DNA of 64,000 bases from an uncultured Bacteroidaceae bacterium (GCA_905234555.1 CAJOHO010000004.1:1-64000), one strand, 5' to 3'; positions 1 to 9,191 are shown, numbered from the stretch's first letter. A program made the numbers and translations. Notes: generated by a model from the letters alone, not told the origin.

Positions 1-197
1 GAAGAAAACATGAAGAAAGTATGAAGTTTCTCCCCGTTTTTATGAAGAAACTATGAAGTTAAATTTGACTCAACTCGCTAATAACCTGCAAGTTGAGCCT
101 AAAAATATGAAGTTTCTTGCAAATAATCATTTTTTCGAAGAAAAATATGAGTCGTAAAAGGCTTTCGAAAGGAAATAGAGGGAACGGAGCCTTAAGC
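1..197. repeat. Left-edge noncoding stretch with ATGAAG-type direct repeats
   Basis: No gene is seen in these 197 bases. TATGAAGTTTCT occurs at 19-30 and again at 107-118, and the related ATGAAGAAACTATGAAGTT lies at 42-60. The stretch is downstream of the AraC-type gene, so it may belong to a neighbour beyond the window edge. No function is assigned. Confidence 0.5.
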
Positions 198-2177
198 TTA
201 CTTCTTTGAGGCGGCTGATCGGTATTCGGAGGGAATCATGCCGAACTTGTCGCGGAAACATTTGCTGAAATAGCGGGAAGTGCTGAATCCGACGCGAATG
301 CTGATTTCCACAATGGTCATATTGGTGCCTAAGAGCAGTTTGGCAGCCAGGTTCAGGCGTGCGTTCCGGATATACTCCATGGGCTTCTCTTTCATGACAC
401 GTTCGAAGCGTCGGTAGAAATTGATGCGGCTCATCATCAAAGCTCCGCTTAATTCCTCTACATTAAACTCTGGCTCACCCAGATGTTTCCGCACGGCTTC
501 TGCTACCAGTTTGGCGAATTCTTTGTCGGTCATCGCTCGTGAAGGAGCAGCTTCCGTGGTGTCGTCAACAGGCTCGGAAGCCTTTTGGGCGTGGGGTGAT
601 GCAACTGCTGTCTTACGAGTGGATGCTGTAGGTTGAGTGACAGCTGGTGTTTGAACGTTCTTGTCTGTTGCGTGAACGTTCTTCTTTTTTGCGGTTTGTT
701 TCTCTTTCTTCTGCGATTTACGTTTCTGGATGAACGCTTTCAAGGAAGGAATCGTCAGTTTTCCTTTCTTATAAAGGTAGAAGGCGTATGCACCTACGCC
801 CAGCAACGCTAAGATGATGATAATGGCTGCGACATTGATGCCAGAGGAATCCTCGGTCTGGTTGCGGGTAATCAGATAACTGGTGGGTTCGCTCCATTTT
901 TCCTGAGCGTTGCAGGCCCGTATCTGTAAGGTGAGGTTACCGCTGTCCTCGAAGGTGAGGTTGATGCGGTTCGTGCCTTTGGGGATGGTGATCCAGTCGC
1001 CATCTTCAGACAAACGGTAGGCATACTGAATCTTGTCGGTATGAAGAAAATCGAAGGAAGAAACGAAGAGCGTAACCTCGTTGAAATCGGGGGAAATGTT
1101 CAGGGTGTCGTCCTGTTCGGCAAAATAGTCGATTCCATCGGCAGTGAAGAACGAAACATGCGGTGAATTGGAGGGTTCCGTGAAGGCAATCCCTGTGATG
1201 GAAAGGAGTGAAATGTCGATGGAATCGCCATAAAGCCAGCAAGTGCCCCGCTTATCCGTAAAGGTGAGCGGTGCCCGTTGTCGAATGGCGGAATCAACGG
1301 CAGAAATGTCGAAAGCATAGAGCGAATCGTCTTCGTGCTGGTAGGCATATAGGTTCTCGCGTGTGGTTACCCAGAGCGTGTTTCGCAGGGCGTCTAACGA
1401 CATATGAACCACCTCACCCATGTTGCCGTCCGTGTCTCTGTCGTCAACGGTGCTGAAGAGCCGTTCGTAATCCTGACGGAACCGCACTACACCCAAACCG
1501 TCGGTTCCGATCCACCAACATTTGTTCTGGCTGTCTGCCACCACGCTGGTGGGATCGATGGAGTAGGGCCAGTCCAAAGTGGTGAGACGTCCGCCTTCAT
1601 TCTCCAGACGGTATAACCCGCCTCCTGCGAGTGCCAGCATGACTGCATGGCTCTCGTTCTCGGCAATGCTGGCAATGGTGAGCAATCCGTTGTCGTTCTG
1701 CAGGTCGTAGGTGAATTCTGGCTGATCGGTTTCCTTGTATTGGTGGAGGATGTGGTTGGCACCCACGAACATCACCCCGTCGGAACGTGTGAAGAGATAG
1801 GTCACCGTCAGGCCTTTGGTTGCTTCCATCATCTGGATGGATCTGTTGTGACGGTTAAAGAGGTAGCATCCTCTATCCGTTCCAATCCAGATGTTGTGAC
1901 GGAGGTCTTCAGCCAAGGCGGTGATATGGGCGTTTTTCAGCAGTTGAGGCTGTTGTTCGTCACCCGCAATCGTCACGACGCGGTAACCGTCATCACAGCA
2001 AAGTCCTGTCCCATCAACCGCATACCACATCAGCCCGAAGTGGTCCTGCAGGAGGACTCTCACGTGGGTGTTGGCGATTTGCTTCTGCGTGGGAAGGGGA
2101 CGACAAGCAAACTCCTGTGCCACTACACAGAGGCAGCAGCACAAAAGCGTGATGAATATGGTGACGGTCCGCTTCAC
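198..2177 (-). CDS. Membrane-anchored AraC-type regulator with periplasmic propeller sensor
   Basis: Residues 1-20 form a signal peptide. Residues about 25-330 carry propeller-like repeats (for example 'NIWIGTDRGCYLF', 'CWWIGTDGLGVV') as in Bacteroidetes two-component-regulator propellers, and a Y_Y_Y-like domain ends near residue 435. One membrane helix spans about 447-468. A basic Lys/Gln/Ala/Thr-rich linker leads to a C-terminal AraC helix-turn-helix (about 558-655, with 'VEISIRVGFSTSRYFSKCFRD'-like spacing). Compared with hybrid two-component systems of about 1300 residues, the histidine kinase, phosphoacceptor and receiver domains are absent, so a periplasmic signal would have to pass straight through the membrane to the DNA-binding domain. 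It lies 16 bp behind a small membrane protein gene in the same direction. The ligand and target genes are unknown. The architecture is well supported; the signalling mode is inferred. Confidence 0.85.
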   Translation of the reverse strand: MKRTVTIFITLLCCCLCVVAQEFACRPLPTQKQIANTHVRVLLQDHFGLMWYAVDGTGLCCDDGYRVVTIAGDEQQPQLLKNAHITALAEDLRHNIWIGTDRGCYLFNRHNRSIQMMEATKGLTVTYLFTRSDGVMFVGANHILHQYKETDQPEFTYDLQNDNGLLTIASIAENESHAVMLALAGGGLYRLENEGGRLTTLDWPYSIDPTSVVADSQNKCWWIGTDGLGVVRFRQDYERLFSTVDDRDTDGNMGEVVHMSLDALRNTLWVTTRENLYAYQHEDDSLYAFDISAVDSAIRQRAPLTFTDKRGTCWLYGDSIDISLLSITGIAFTEPSNSPHVSFFTADGIDYFAEQDDTLNISPDFNEVTLFVSSFDFLHTDKIQYAYRLSEDGDWITIPKGTNRINLTFEDSGNLTLQIRACNAQEKWSEPTSYLITRNQTEDSSGINVAAIIIILALLGVGAYAFYLYKKGKLTIPSLKAFIQKRKSQKKEKQTAKKKNVHATDKNVQTPAVTQPTASTRKTAVASPHAQKASEPVDDTTEAAPSRAMTDKEFAKLVAEAVRKHLGEPEFNVEELSGALMMSRINFYRRFERVMKEKPMEYIRNARLNLAAKLLLGTNMTIVEISIRVGFSTSRYFSKCFRDKFGMIPSEYRSAASKK

Positions 2178-2193
2178 AATGATCTATCCGTTC

Positions 2194-2382
2194 TCAGCTT
2201 TTCTGCTTTTTGAACATTTTTATCACGTTCACTCCCAGCCAAACGGTTGCCAACAGGAAGATGGCGATGGAGGCATAGAAGAAGGAATCGTGGGTGTAGA
2301 GTGCCAGCCAGATGCTAAGCCCGAGGCAGAGAACACAAGCCACGAGCGAGCACAGCATGACGATTTTATTTGCTTTTTCCAT
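2194..2382 (-). CDS. Small two-helix membrane protein
   Basis: A 62-residue protein with two hydrophobic segments (about residues 7-28 and 34-53), charged ends and a basic tail (MFKKQKS). It belongs to no family I can name. It sits 16 bp upstream of the membrane-bound AraC-type regulator and downstream of cysS on the same strand, so it may be co-transcribed with the regulator. The short length and lack of a recognised domain leave the function open, but the position and membrane character argue for a real gene. Confidence 0.6.
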   Translation of the reverse strand: MEKANKIVMLCSLVACVLCLGLSIWLALYTHDSFFYASIAIFLLATVWLGVNVIKMFKKQKS

Positions 2383-2402
2383 TTTGCTGATTTCTTTTCG
2401 GT

Positions 2403-2425
2403 ATTCCGTAATTCCGTAATTCCGG
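2403..2425. repeat. Tandem ATTCCGTA repeat
   Basis: Three near-perfect copies of an 8-9-bp unit (attccgtaa) lie between cysS and the small membrane protein gene. The same unit recurs in a longer array inside the tatD-like gene at 45288-45350. Confidence 0.75.
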
Positions 2426-2440
2426 CATAATGAGGGAGCC

Positions 2441-3949
2441 TTACTTGTTCAGTTTCCAGGTGAAGCCGTCGGAGGTGTCTTTCACCTCAAAGCCTAATGC
2501 TGCCATCTGGTTGCGGATGAGGTCGCTGGTTGCCCAGTCCTTATTCTTTTTGGCAATGAGGCGTTGTTCGAGCAACATATCTACGACTTTGCCAAAGGCT
2601 TCTTCGCGAGCCTCGTTTCCACCTTCGCCTTTGGCTGCAGCACCTTTGCGCAAACCGAGCAGATCGAAGGCAAAAAGCTCGAAAACTTCGGTCAGTTTTG
2701 CCAAAACCTCCGATGAAATCGACATTTTCTTGTCAACAATGGAGTTGATGACACGTGTGGCATCGAAGAGCTGGCTGATGACGTTGGGTGTGGCGAAGTC
2801 GTCGTTCATGGCGTCGTAGCATTTCTGACGAAGTTCATCTACATACGCCATTTTTACTTCTTCTCCCTTGCCGGTTGTGTCATGGGTGATGGACTTGAGT
2901 GCCTTGTGGGCATCGAGCAGACGCTCCAGTCCCTTCTCGGCAGCCTGCAGGGCTTCGTTGCTGAAATCCACCGTGCTGCGGTAGTGAGCCTGAAGGATGA
3001 AGAAACGGATGGTCATGGGTGAGTAGGCACGTTCCAGTTTCTTGTGTGTTCCTGCGAAGAACTCCGGCAGGGTGATGAAGTTGCCGAGGCTCTTACCCAT
3101 TTTCTGTCCGTTGATGGTAATCATGTTGTTATGAATCCAGTAGGTCACCATCTGGTCCCCCTGACTAGCTACGGCCTGCGCAATCTCGCACTCGTGGTGA
3201 GGGAAGATCAAGTCCATACCGCCTCCGTGGATGTCGAAGTGGCTACCCAGATACTTACGTCCCATCGCCGTACATTCGCAATGCCAGCCAGGGAAACCGT
3301 CGCTCCAAGGACTGGGCCAACGCATGATGTGTTCGGGCTGGGCTTTCTTCCAGAGGGCAAAGTCAGCCTGGTTGTGCTTCTCATCTACACCTGCTAATTC
3401 GCGGCTGTTGTTGATGATGTCGTCGAGGTTTCTGCCAGAGAGCACTCCGTAGTGGTGATCCTTGTTGTATTTCTCCACATCGAAATAGACGGAACCCTGA
3501 CTTTCGTAGGCATAACCGTTCTTCAGGATTTCCTTGACCAGTTCAATCTGTTCGATGATGTGTCCTGTGGCGTGTGGTTCGATGCTGGGTGGTAATACAT
3601 TCAGCGCAGCCATTGCCTCATGGTAGCGGTTGGTGTAGTACTGTGCCACTTCCATCGGCTCCAGCTGTTCCAGACGCGCCTTCTTGGCAATCTTGTCCTC
3701 ACCTTCGTCAGCATCGTGCTCCAAGTGACCCACATCCGTGATGTTGCGGACATAGCGCACCTTGTATCCGAGGTGTTTGAGGTAGCGGAAAACGATGTCG
3801 AACGTGATGGCTGGACGAGCATGACCCAGGTGGGCATCGCCATATACGGTAGGTCCGCAAACATACATTCCCACAAAGGGTGCATGCAGCGGTTTGAAAG
3901 CTTCTTTTTGTCGCGTCAGCGAGTTGTAAACCAATAGTGTCTGTTCCAT
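2441..3949 (-). CDS. cysS: Cysteinyl-tRNA synthetase
   Basis: Class I synthetase that charges tRNA-Cys in the cytoplasm. The HIGH-type motif appears in '[14 protein letters not shown]' near the N-terminus, the KMSKS-type motif as '[10 protein letters not shown]', and zinc-site residues in '[10 protein letters not shown]' and 'HHECEIAQ'. The length of 502 residues is slightly above the usual 460-490. A longer reading from 4057 is open, but a good promoter (-7 box 3991-3998, -33 box 4019-4022) lies inside it. The ATG at 3949 therefore fits the expected transcript and gives the normal N-terminus '[13 protein letters not shown]'. The two genes downstream run in the same direction. Confidence 0.96.
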   Translation of the reverse strand: MEQTLLVYNSLTRQKEAFKPLHAPFVGMYVCGPTVYGDAHLGHARPAITFDIVFRYLKHLGYKVRYVRNITDVGHLEHDADEGEDKIAKKARLEQLEPMEVAQYYTNRYHEAMAALNVLPPSIEPHATGHIIEQIELVKEILKNGYAYESQGSVYFDVEKYNKDHHYGVLSGRNLDDIINNSRELAGVDEKHNQADFALWKKAQPEHIMRWPSPWSDGFPGWHCECTAMGRKYLGSHFDIHGGGMDLIFPHHECEIAQAVASQGDQMVTYWIHNNMITINGQKMGKSLGNFITLPEFFAGTHKKLERAYSPMTIRFFILQAHYRSTVDFSNEALQAAEKGLERLLDAHKALKSITHDTTGKGEEVKMAYVDELRQKCYDAMNDDFATPNVISQLFDATRVINSIVDKKMSISSEVLAKLTEVFELFAFDLLGLRKGAAAKGEGGNEAREEAFGKVVDMLLEQRLIAKKNKDWATSDLIRNQMAALGFEVKDTSDGFTWKLNK

Positions 3950-3990
3950 AAATCGTCGGATATTGTAGGTTTTAAGGGGATTTAAGGGGG

Positions 3991-4022
3991 CAAAGTTACG
4001 ATTATACGGGCAAAAAACCAAA
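3991..4022 (-). promoter_or_regulatory. Bacteroidetes-type promoter of cysS
   Basis: Read on the minus strand this is TTTG, 20 bp, TAACTTTG, matching the Bacteroidetes sigma-ABfr consensus (-33 TTTG, -7 TAnnTTTG). The predicted transcript starts just above the ATG at 3949 and decides that start. Confidence 0.75.
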
Positions 4023-4083
4023 TAAAAACAAGATTTTTCGAGCGTGAGCAACTGCAACAGAGTGAAAGATGCGAAAAATGCGA

Positions 4084-5496
4084 TTAACTGGGAGCGTTTG
4101 CGAGGTCATGTTCGATGAAACGGATGAGGCGCTCTACGGCTTCCGCTTCAGGGATGTTCTTCTCAATACAGACCTTCTGCTTGTAGAGGCTGACCTTCCC
4201 TGCCGCAGCTCCCACATAACCGTAGTCGGCATCTGCCATTTCACCAGGACCATTCACGATACAGCCCATGATTCCAATCTTCAAGGTGCGGAAACGAGGA
4301 TTCTCTGCGGCTCTCGACAGGATGGCTGTCTTGATGCGGGCGATGGTGTCCTCCAAATTGTATAAGGTACGTCCGCATCCAGGACAGGAGATGAACTCCG
4401 GTTTGGTAAACTTGATACGAGCTGCCTGTAGGATGGCGTCGGCAAGCAGTTGGAGCTGGTCAGCGGAAAACCCTTCGTTGCGGATTACCAGCCGATGTGC
4501 CAGCTGGTCGATGAAGAGTGCTCCTACCGTCATCGCTGCCTTGAGTTGAAGGGTCTCCCAGTCAGTCTCATGCAGTTCCAAGGTTACGGTGTCATCGGAG
4601 ATTTTCTCCTTGGCGATGGCTCTCAGACGGGCACATTCTTCGATGAATTCGACCATTTTCTTCGCTACGGGGATTTCGTGCTCAGGTGCTTCACTCAGCG
4701 AAACGCGGATGGTATCGCCGATCCCTTCGCACAACAAAGCTCCGATGCCGACAGCCGATTTGATACGTCCGTCTTCCCCTTCACCAGCTTCTGTCACACC
4801 TAAGTGCAGTGGAAAGTCCATCCCTTCTTGTTCCATCTGCTTTACCAACAGGCGGACGGTACGAACCATCACAACGGTGTTGCTCGCCTTGATGGAGATG
4901 ACGACATCAGGGAAGTCCTCTCGCACGCAGATTCTTAGGAACTCCATACAGGACTCCACCATTCCTTCGGGTGTGTCGCCATAACGTGACATGATGCGGT
5001 CGGACAGCGAACCGTGGTTCACACCGATACGTACTGCCACATGGTGCTCTTTGCAGATGTTGAGGAAGGGAATGAATTTCTGCTCAATCTTGGAAATCTC
5101 TTCAGCGTATTCCTCAGCGGTGTAGTCAATATGCTTGAACTTACGGGCAGGATCCACATAATTACCAGGATTGACGCGTACCTTTTGGGCATGAAGAGCT
5201 GCTTCGTCAGCTACGTATGCGTTGAAGTGAACATCTGCCACCAATGGTACATCGCAGCCTTGCTGACGCAGCTTTTCTGCGATGAATTCGAGGTTTTTCG
5301 CTTCTTTCACTCCTTGTGTGGTTAGACGTACATACTCTCCACCAGCTTCTACGATTCTCAGGGTCTGTGCCACGCAGGCATCGGTATCCATCGTCGAAGT
5401 GTTGGTCATGGATTGCACGCGGATGGGGTAGTCCCCACCCATCGGAACGTTCCCTATATGAACGACGTGGGTTTTGCGTCGATGAAATTCAGACAT
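4084..5496 (-). CDS. ispG: 4-hydroxy-3-methylbut-2-enyl diphosphate synthase (IspG/GcpE), shortened three-domain form
   Basis: Catalyses reductive ring opening of MEcPP to HMBPP in the MEP isoprenoid pathway, using one [4Fe-4S] cluster. The TIM-barrel half starts with '[16 protein letters not shown]'. The cluster ligands are visible in the C-terminal domain: two Cys in 'SCPGCGR', and Cys plus Glu in 'GCIVNGPGE'. The protein has 470 residues. From family knowledge, E. coli IspG has about 370 and the three-domain enzymes of Bacteroidetes and plants about 600, with a central A* insert of about 250-270 residues. Here only about 100 residues lie between barrel and cluster domain (about 275-375). 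It is followed by cysS and preceded by purE on the same strand. Confidence 0.95.
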   Translation of the reverse strand: MSEFHRRKTHVVHIGNVPMGGDYPIRVQSMTNTSTMDTDACVAQTLRIVEAGGEYVRLTTQGVKEAKNLEFIAEKLRQQGCDVPLVADVHFNAYVADEAALHAQKVRVNPGNYVDPARKFKHIDYTAEEYAEEISKIEQKFIPFLNICKEHHVAVRIGVNHGSLSDRIMSRYGDTPEGMVESCMEFLRICVREDFPDVVISIKASNTVVMVRTVRLLVKQMEQEGMDFPLHLGVTEAGEGEDGRIKSAVGIGALLCEGIGDTIRVSLSEAPEHEIPVAKKMVEFIEECARLRAIAKEKISDDTVTLELHETDWETLQLKAAMTVGALFIDQLAHRLVIRNEGFSADQLQLLADAILQAARIKFTKPEFISCPGCGRTLYNLEDTIARIKTAILSRAAENPRFRTLKIGIMGCIVNGPGEMADADYGYVGAAAGKVSLYKQKVCIEKNIPEAEAVERLIRFIEHDLANAPS

Positions 5497-5548
5497 ACGG
5501 CTAATGGTGTTAGAGTTATCGCCAAACTTGGCGATAACTGGCGATAAG

Positions 5549-6058
5549 TTAATTGGTTTTGAAGGTATAGTGAATCTCTTTCAGGTCGGCGTTGGCCTTT
5601 TCGATCTTCTGCTTGAGATTCGCTTTGTAGGCTTCGTTCTTTGCGGCCAGCTGGGGGTCAGACAGCGCCAGCATCTGGAGTGCCAGGATGGCAGCGTTGA
5701 GTGCGCCGTTGATGGCAACGGTAGCCACAGGAATACCTGGAGGCATCTGAAGAATGGAATAAAGGGCATCTACGCCGTCGAGAACGCTTCCCTTGATGGG
5801 AACGCCAATGACAGGCAGGGTGGTGCTGGCTGCGATGACGCCAGGGAGTGCAGCAGCCATTCCGGCACCGGCAATAATCACTTTGATGCCACGTTCTTTG
5901 GCGGTGTGTGCAAATTCTTCTACTGCGGCAGGAGTTCTGTGGGCAGAAAGCGCCACCAATTCGAAAGGAATCTCCATTTCATCGAAGAATTTTGCTGCTT
6001 TCTCCATGATGGGCATATCGCTGGTGCTGCCCATGATAATGCTTACGATAGGGTTCAT
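5549..6058 (-). CDS. purE: N5-carboxyaminoimidazole ribonucleotide mutase
   Basis: Class I PurE, converting N5-CAIR to CAIR in purine synthesis. The signature 'IMGSTSDMPIMEKAA' lies at the N-terminus, followed by the substrate loop 'ALSAHRTP' and the glycine-rich 'GAGMAAALPGVIAA'. At 169 residues it has the usual length. It starts 17 bp downstream of the PAP2-like gene stop and lies 52 bp ahead of ispG, so rpoN, PAP2, purE and ispG look like one minus-strand unit. Confidence 0.96.
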   Translation of the reverse strand: MNPIVSIIMGSTSDMPIMEKAAKFFDEMEIPFELVALSAHRTPAAVEEFAHTAKERGIKVIIAGAGMAAALPGVIAASTTLPVIGVPIKGSVLDGVDALYSILQMPPGIPVATVAINGALNAAILALQMLALSDPQLAAKNEAYKANLKQKIEKANADLKEIHYTFKTN

Positions 6059-6075
6059 GTTATGATGTTTTTGGG

Positions 6076-6765
6076 TTAATTGAAGTTAGGACACAGCACG
6101 CCTCGGAAGGAGATGATGAGTGCTGTGACGATGACGCCAAGCAGAAATCCTGCACCAATCTGTGCCAATGAATGTTGGCGGAGCGTCATTCGTGCCGTTC
6201 CCACAGATCCTGCCAGTAGGAAGAGTATGCTGAGCGGGAACAGAGGATTGAAACGCAATGCGATGCTACAAGCTATGAGCATTCCTGTCAGACCGCCCAT
6301 ACCCACCATGTGTGTGCTGATTTTCCATCTGAAGTTAATGGCAAAACTGAGAATCATGCAAGCCAACGATGCCAGAACGATACTTCTGAAGAACATCCAT
6401 GTATGGGTCTGGGTGAGCAGGAGCAGACAGGCTGCATAGCTGAGAATGGCGATGATATAGGGCACATGCCTGTGTTCACGATGGCTGATCTGCCAACCAC
6501 TCCATTTGTTCAGACGACGGAAGAAATAGATGCTGGCATAAGGGATGATGACAGTGAAGATCAGGACAATCGCCAACAGGTAGTTGCGATAGGTGGTGGT
6601 GAGCTGGTAGGAGTTGTTAAAGAGGAACACCTTATAGGATATATCTAGTGTCTGCGCTTGTGCAAACATGTGATGCCACACGAACAGGAACGCCCAAAAC
6701 GTAGAGAGGAAGGGCGAGAAGATGATGGAGAGCATCTTGGAGAGATATATGACTGCTTTGTTCAT
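6076..6765 (-). CDS. PAP2-like integral membrane protein with weakened catalytic motifs
   Basis: A 229-residue protein with about six hydrophobic segments, built like a PAP2 phosphatase. The position of the PSGH motif reads 'KISTHMVGMGG', and the SRxxxxxHxxxD motif reads 'ARMTLRQHSLAQIGAGFLLG', so Arg and His remain but the final Asp is Gln. In true PAP2 enzymes that Asp supports the nucleophilic His, so activity may be altered or lost. The alternative is a structural or lipid-binding role. It sits between rpoN and purE on the same strand. Confidence 0.7.
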   Translation of the reverse strand: MNKAVIYLSKMLSIIFSPFLSTFWAFLFVWHHMFAQAQTLDISYKVFLFNNSYQLTTTYRNYLLAIVLIFTVIIPYASIYFFRRLNKWSGWQISHREHRHVPYIIAILSYAACLLLLTQTHTWMFFRSIVLASLACMILSFAINFRWKISTHMVGMGGLTGMLIACSIALRFNPLFPLSILFLLAGSVGTARMTLRQHSLAQIGAGFLLGVIVTALIISFRGVLCPNFN

Positions 6766-6801
6766 GTGGAGAAGGATTCTGTTCTATATTATTAAAGGTG
6801 T

Positions 6802-6838
6802 TTCGGAAATCACAGGCGCATTCGGAAATCACAGGCGC
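6802..6838. repeat. Tandem 18-bp duplication across the rpoN stop
   Basis: TTCGGAAATCACAGGCGC is present twice in direct orientation, separated by one A, at 6802-6819 and 6821-6838. The right copy contains the rpoN stop codon (6829-6831 on the minus strand), so the end of rpoN has been duplicated. Confidence 0.85.
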
Positions 6839-8373
6839 TTTCGGAAGGCAGCGGTAGGAATGCCCATTTCATCGCGGTATTTGGCTACTGTGCGGCGGCT
6901 GATGGATTCGCCACGTTGCGACAGAAGTTCGGACAGTTGGGCATCCGACCACGGTTCGTTCTTGTTCTCTGTGTCGATGAGTTCCTGAAGGATGGGATAG
7001 ACGCGGTTTCGCAGGACGGCTTCCCCTTTGGCGTTGGCTTTGGTTCGCAAGAAGAAGTACTTCAGCGGGTAGAGCACTCCGTCGAGCAACGCATATTTGC
7101 TGTTGATGACGCGCGAGACAGTGGATATGTTCAGACCCGTATGTTCTGCCACATCAGCCAGTCGTAAAGGCTTTAACAGCTGGTCGTCCTGCGTCAGCAT
7201 GAAGGGACGCTGTGCCTCGATGATGGCACGCATGGTGCTGGTCAGGGTGTGTTGACGCTGCTTGATGGCGCTGATGAACATCTGTGCTGCCTCTACTTTC
7301 TGCTTCGTATAGATGAACGCATCGCGTTGGGAACGCGATAGTTGTTGGGCGTTCTGGTGCTGATAATGCTTCAGCTGGTCGAGGTATTCACGGCTGACAT
7401 GCAAGGCAGGAATTTCACCATTGTTGAGGGAGAAGCTGATGCTGCTCTCGTGGTCGGTTTCTATGATGAAATCGGGAATAATGGTCTGTGCACGGTCGTC
7501 TGCCGCTTCGTGTAGGGAGCGTCCTGGCGTCGGGTTCAGTTTGCTGATTCCTTTGAGTGCATGACGCAGTCGGTCAGGACTGACCTTGAGTGCCGCCACC
7601 AGACGTTCCACATCGTTGTGCTCAAAGAGTCCGAAGTAATCCGTGAGGATTTTTGCTTCCAGCTGTAAGAGAGAACGTCGACGTTCGTATTGCTCTTCGT
7701 CTAAAGATGTGTCAGCTTCCAGCAGTTCTTGTTGGTGATGGAGTTGCAGCAAGAGACATTCCTGCAAGTTGCGTGCACCGATTCCTACGGGGTCGAACCG
7801 CTGGAGAATATGCAGCGCTTCTTCCAGTTCCTGTTCGTTGGTGTCGATGTTGTGGTTGAAGAGCAGGTCGTCGACGATGTTGCGCAGAGGACGATCCAAA
7901 AAGCCGCGATCGTCGAGCGAACCAATGAGATAGTCGATGAGCATACGTTGGTGCTCATCCACCTCATAGTCAGCTATCTGCGCATGCAGATCTTCGATGA
8001 AACTGCGTGTGTCGCCAATAGGTACCTCCGTGTTGGTTTCGTTGCCGGAACGGCTGGTATAGGTGGGCAGGTCGTCTTCGTCGTAGAGCGAAGAACTGCC
8101 GCTTTCCTCCCAACTGTCTTCGTTGTGACTGTCCTCAGGAGTGAATTCATCAGGCACATCAAGGTCTTGGTCGCGATTCTCATCCGTTTCGTCAGCAGAA
8201 TCACGTCCTTCCTCCAGCGCAATATTCTCATAGACCTCGTCGCGTACACGCTGCTCAAGGTCCGTGATGGGCAATTCAAGCAGGTTCGCCAGCAAATACT
8301 GCTGTGGCGAGAGCTTCTGAACCTGCACCTCACGTTGCAGCTGGAACTGTCCTTGATTTGAACGGTTCACCAA
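6829..8373 (-). CDS. rpoN: RNA polymerase sigma-54 factor
   Basis: Sigma-N directs RNA polymerase to -24/-12 promoters and needs an AAA+ activator. Region I is Gln/Leu-rich ('LQREVQVQKLSPQQYLLAN'), an acidic region II follows (about residues 60-110), then the core-binding and helix-turn-helix parts ('LNISTVSRVINSKYALLDG'). The RpoN box near the C-terminus reads 'ISRRTVAKYRDEMGIP'. The 514-residue length is normal. There is no ATG near the N-terminus: the start is TTG at 8373 or GTG at 8370, and a stop lies closely upstream. A tandem repeat abuts this start and may have replaced the original 5' end. No sigma-54 activator is seen in the window. Confidence 0.93.
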   Translation of the reverse strand: MVNRSNQGQFQLQREVQVQKLSPQQYLLANLLELPITDLEQRVRDEVYENIALEEGRDSADETDENRDQDLDVPDEFTPEDSHNEDSWEESGSSSLYDEDDLPTYTSRSGNETNTEVPIGDTRSFIEDLHAQIADYEVDEHQRMLIDYLIGSLDDRGFLDRPLRNIVDDLLFNHNIDTNEQELEEALHILQRFDPVGIGARNLQECLLLQLHHQQELLEADTSLDEEQYERRRSLLQLEAKILTDYFGLFEHNDVERLVAALKVSPDRLRHALKGISKLNPTPGRSLHEAADDRAQTIIPDFIIETDHESSISFSLNNGEIPALHVSREYLDQLKHYQHQNAQQLSRSQRDAFIYTKQKVEAAQMFISAIKQRQHTLTSTMRAIIEAQRPFMLTQDDQLLKPLRLADVAEHTGLNISTVSRVINSKYALLDGVLYPLKYFFLRTKANAKGEAVLRNRVYPILQELIDTENKNEPWSDAQLSELLSQRGESISRRTVAKYRDEMGIPTAAFRKRL

Positions 8374-8375
8374 AT

Positions 8376-8418
8376 AAGTGAAGAGTTAAGAATGAAGAGT
8401 GAAGAATACAATTAACAT
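8376..8418. repeat. GAAGAGTTAAGAAT-type tandem repeat upstream of rpoN
   Basis: Near-repeats of gaagagt(taa)gaat fill the gap between rpoN and the next gene. The same word family appears, reversed or direct, inside aroA (14214-14256) and the GH43 pseudogene (48346-48381). Confidence 0.65.
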
Positions 8419-8434
8419 TGTTGTGCATGATGCA

Positions 8435-8773
8435 TTAAGCCTCTTCCTCTTCCTGCATTTCTGCGTATTCGGATTCAGCCTGCACCACGAACAGGATGTC
8501 ATCGTGTTCGAATTCACCCATGTTCTCTTTCTTTGCCTTTTTGATGACGTAATCGACCACGCGGTCCAGGTCTATCTCCACATAGCCTTCCTCGTCGGGT
8601 TCGGCTTCGAGGATGTCGGTCTCGGTGTAGCATTCCCAGATGACATCGAGGAAATAGAACAGGTCGTCGTCGCTGAATTTCTCCTTCAACTCCTGTGGCA
8701 GGTAGTTGCGGATAAACTCCACTTCACGCACATCGTCCTGGGCATCTTTCAAAAGTTCGTCTTCCAGAGTCAT
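8435..8773 (-). CDS. Conserved acidic protein of unknown function
   Basis: A 112-residue, strongly acidic soluble protein ('DDDLFYFLDVIWECY', C-terminal Glu run) with no signal peptide or membrane segment. I do not recognise a named domain. It lies between trxA and rpoN on the same strand, separated from trxA by a C-rich repeat. The ordered helical character and ATG start support a real gene. Confidence 0.7.
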   Translation of the reverse strand: MTLEDELLKDAQDDVREVEFIRNYLPQELKEKFSDDDLFYFLDVIWECYTETDILEAEPDEEGYVEIDLDRVVDYVIKKAKKENMGEFEHDDILFVVQAESEYAEMQEEEEA

Positions 8774-8779
8774 GATAAA

Positions 8780-8821
8780 AAGCCTCCCCCCAACCCCCTC
8801 CGAAAGAGGGGGAGAGGGTAG
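8780..8821. repeat. C-rich palindromic dispersed repeat
   Basis: This copy of the family CCTCCCCC-CAACCCCCTCCGAAAGAGGGGG lies between the acidic-protein gene and trxA. In reverse orientation the same element occurs in the GH127 gene at 12439-12474 and the GH43 pseudogene at 47280-47313. Confidence 0.8.
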
Positions 8822-8842
8822 AGAGTTAAAAGTTAAGAATGA

Positions 8843-9151
8843 TTAGAATAATGCTTTTAGTTTCTCTTCGTAGGCGTCTTTTGTGGTGGCACCCACGATC
8901 TTGTCAACCACTTCGCCGTCCTTGATAAAGAGGACAGTAGGGATGTTGCGGATGCCGAACTTGAAGGCCAGTTCGTCCTGCTCTTCCACATCCACCTTTC
9001 CGATGATGGCTTTGCCTTCGTATTCCTCTGCCAGTTCCTCGATGATGGGAGCCACGCGTTTGCAGGGACCACACCAAGTTGCCCAGAAGTCAATCACTAC
9101 GGGCTTGCCCGCATTTACGATCTCGTTGAAATTCTCAGTTGTAATTACCAT
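8843..9151 (-). CDS. trxA: Thioredoxin
   Basis: A cytoplasmic dithiol reductant of 102 residues with the active site 'WATWCGPCK', the cis-Pro context 'IRNIPTVLF' and no signal peptide. The start ATG at 9151 follows a -7 box at 9192-9199. It is the first gene of the minus-strand group, back to back with the GH127 gene. Confidence 0.96.
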   Translation of the reverse strand: MVITTENFNEIVNAGKPVVIDFWATWCGPCKRVAPIIEELAEEYEGKAIIGKVDVEEQDELAFKFGIRNIPTVLFIKDGEVVDKIVGATTKDAYEEKLKALF

Positions 9152-9191
9152 AATTGTATTTTTTTAGTTTAACTTGTAGTCATTGGATGTG

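Noticed and set aside
3950..4057. Longer N-terminus of CysS
   Set aside because: The extra residues precede the normal start and cover the promoter elements.
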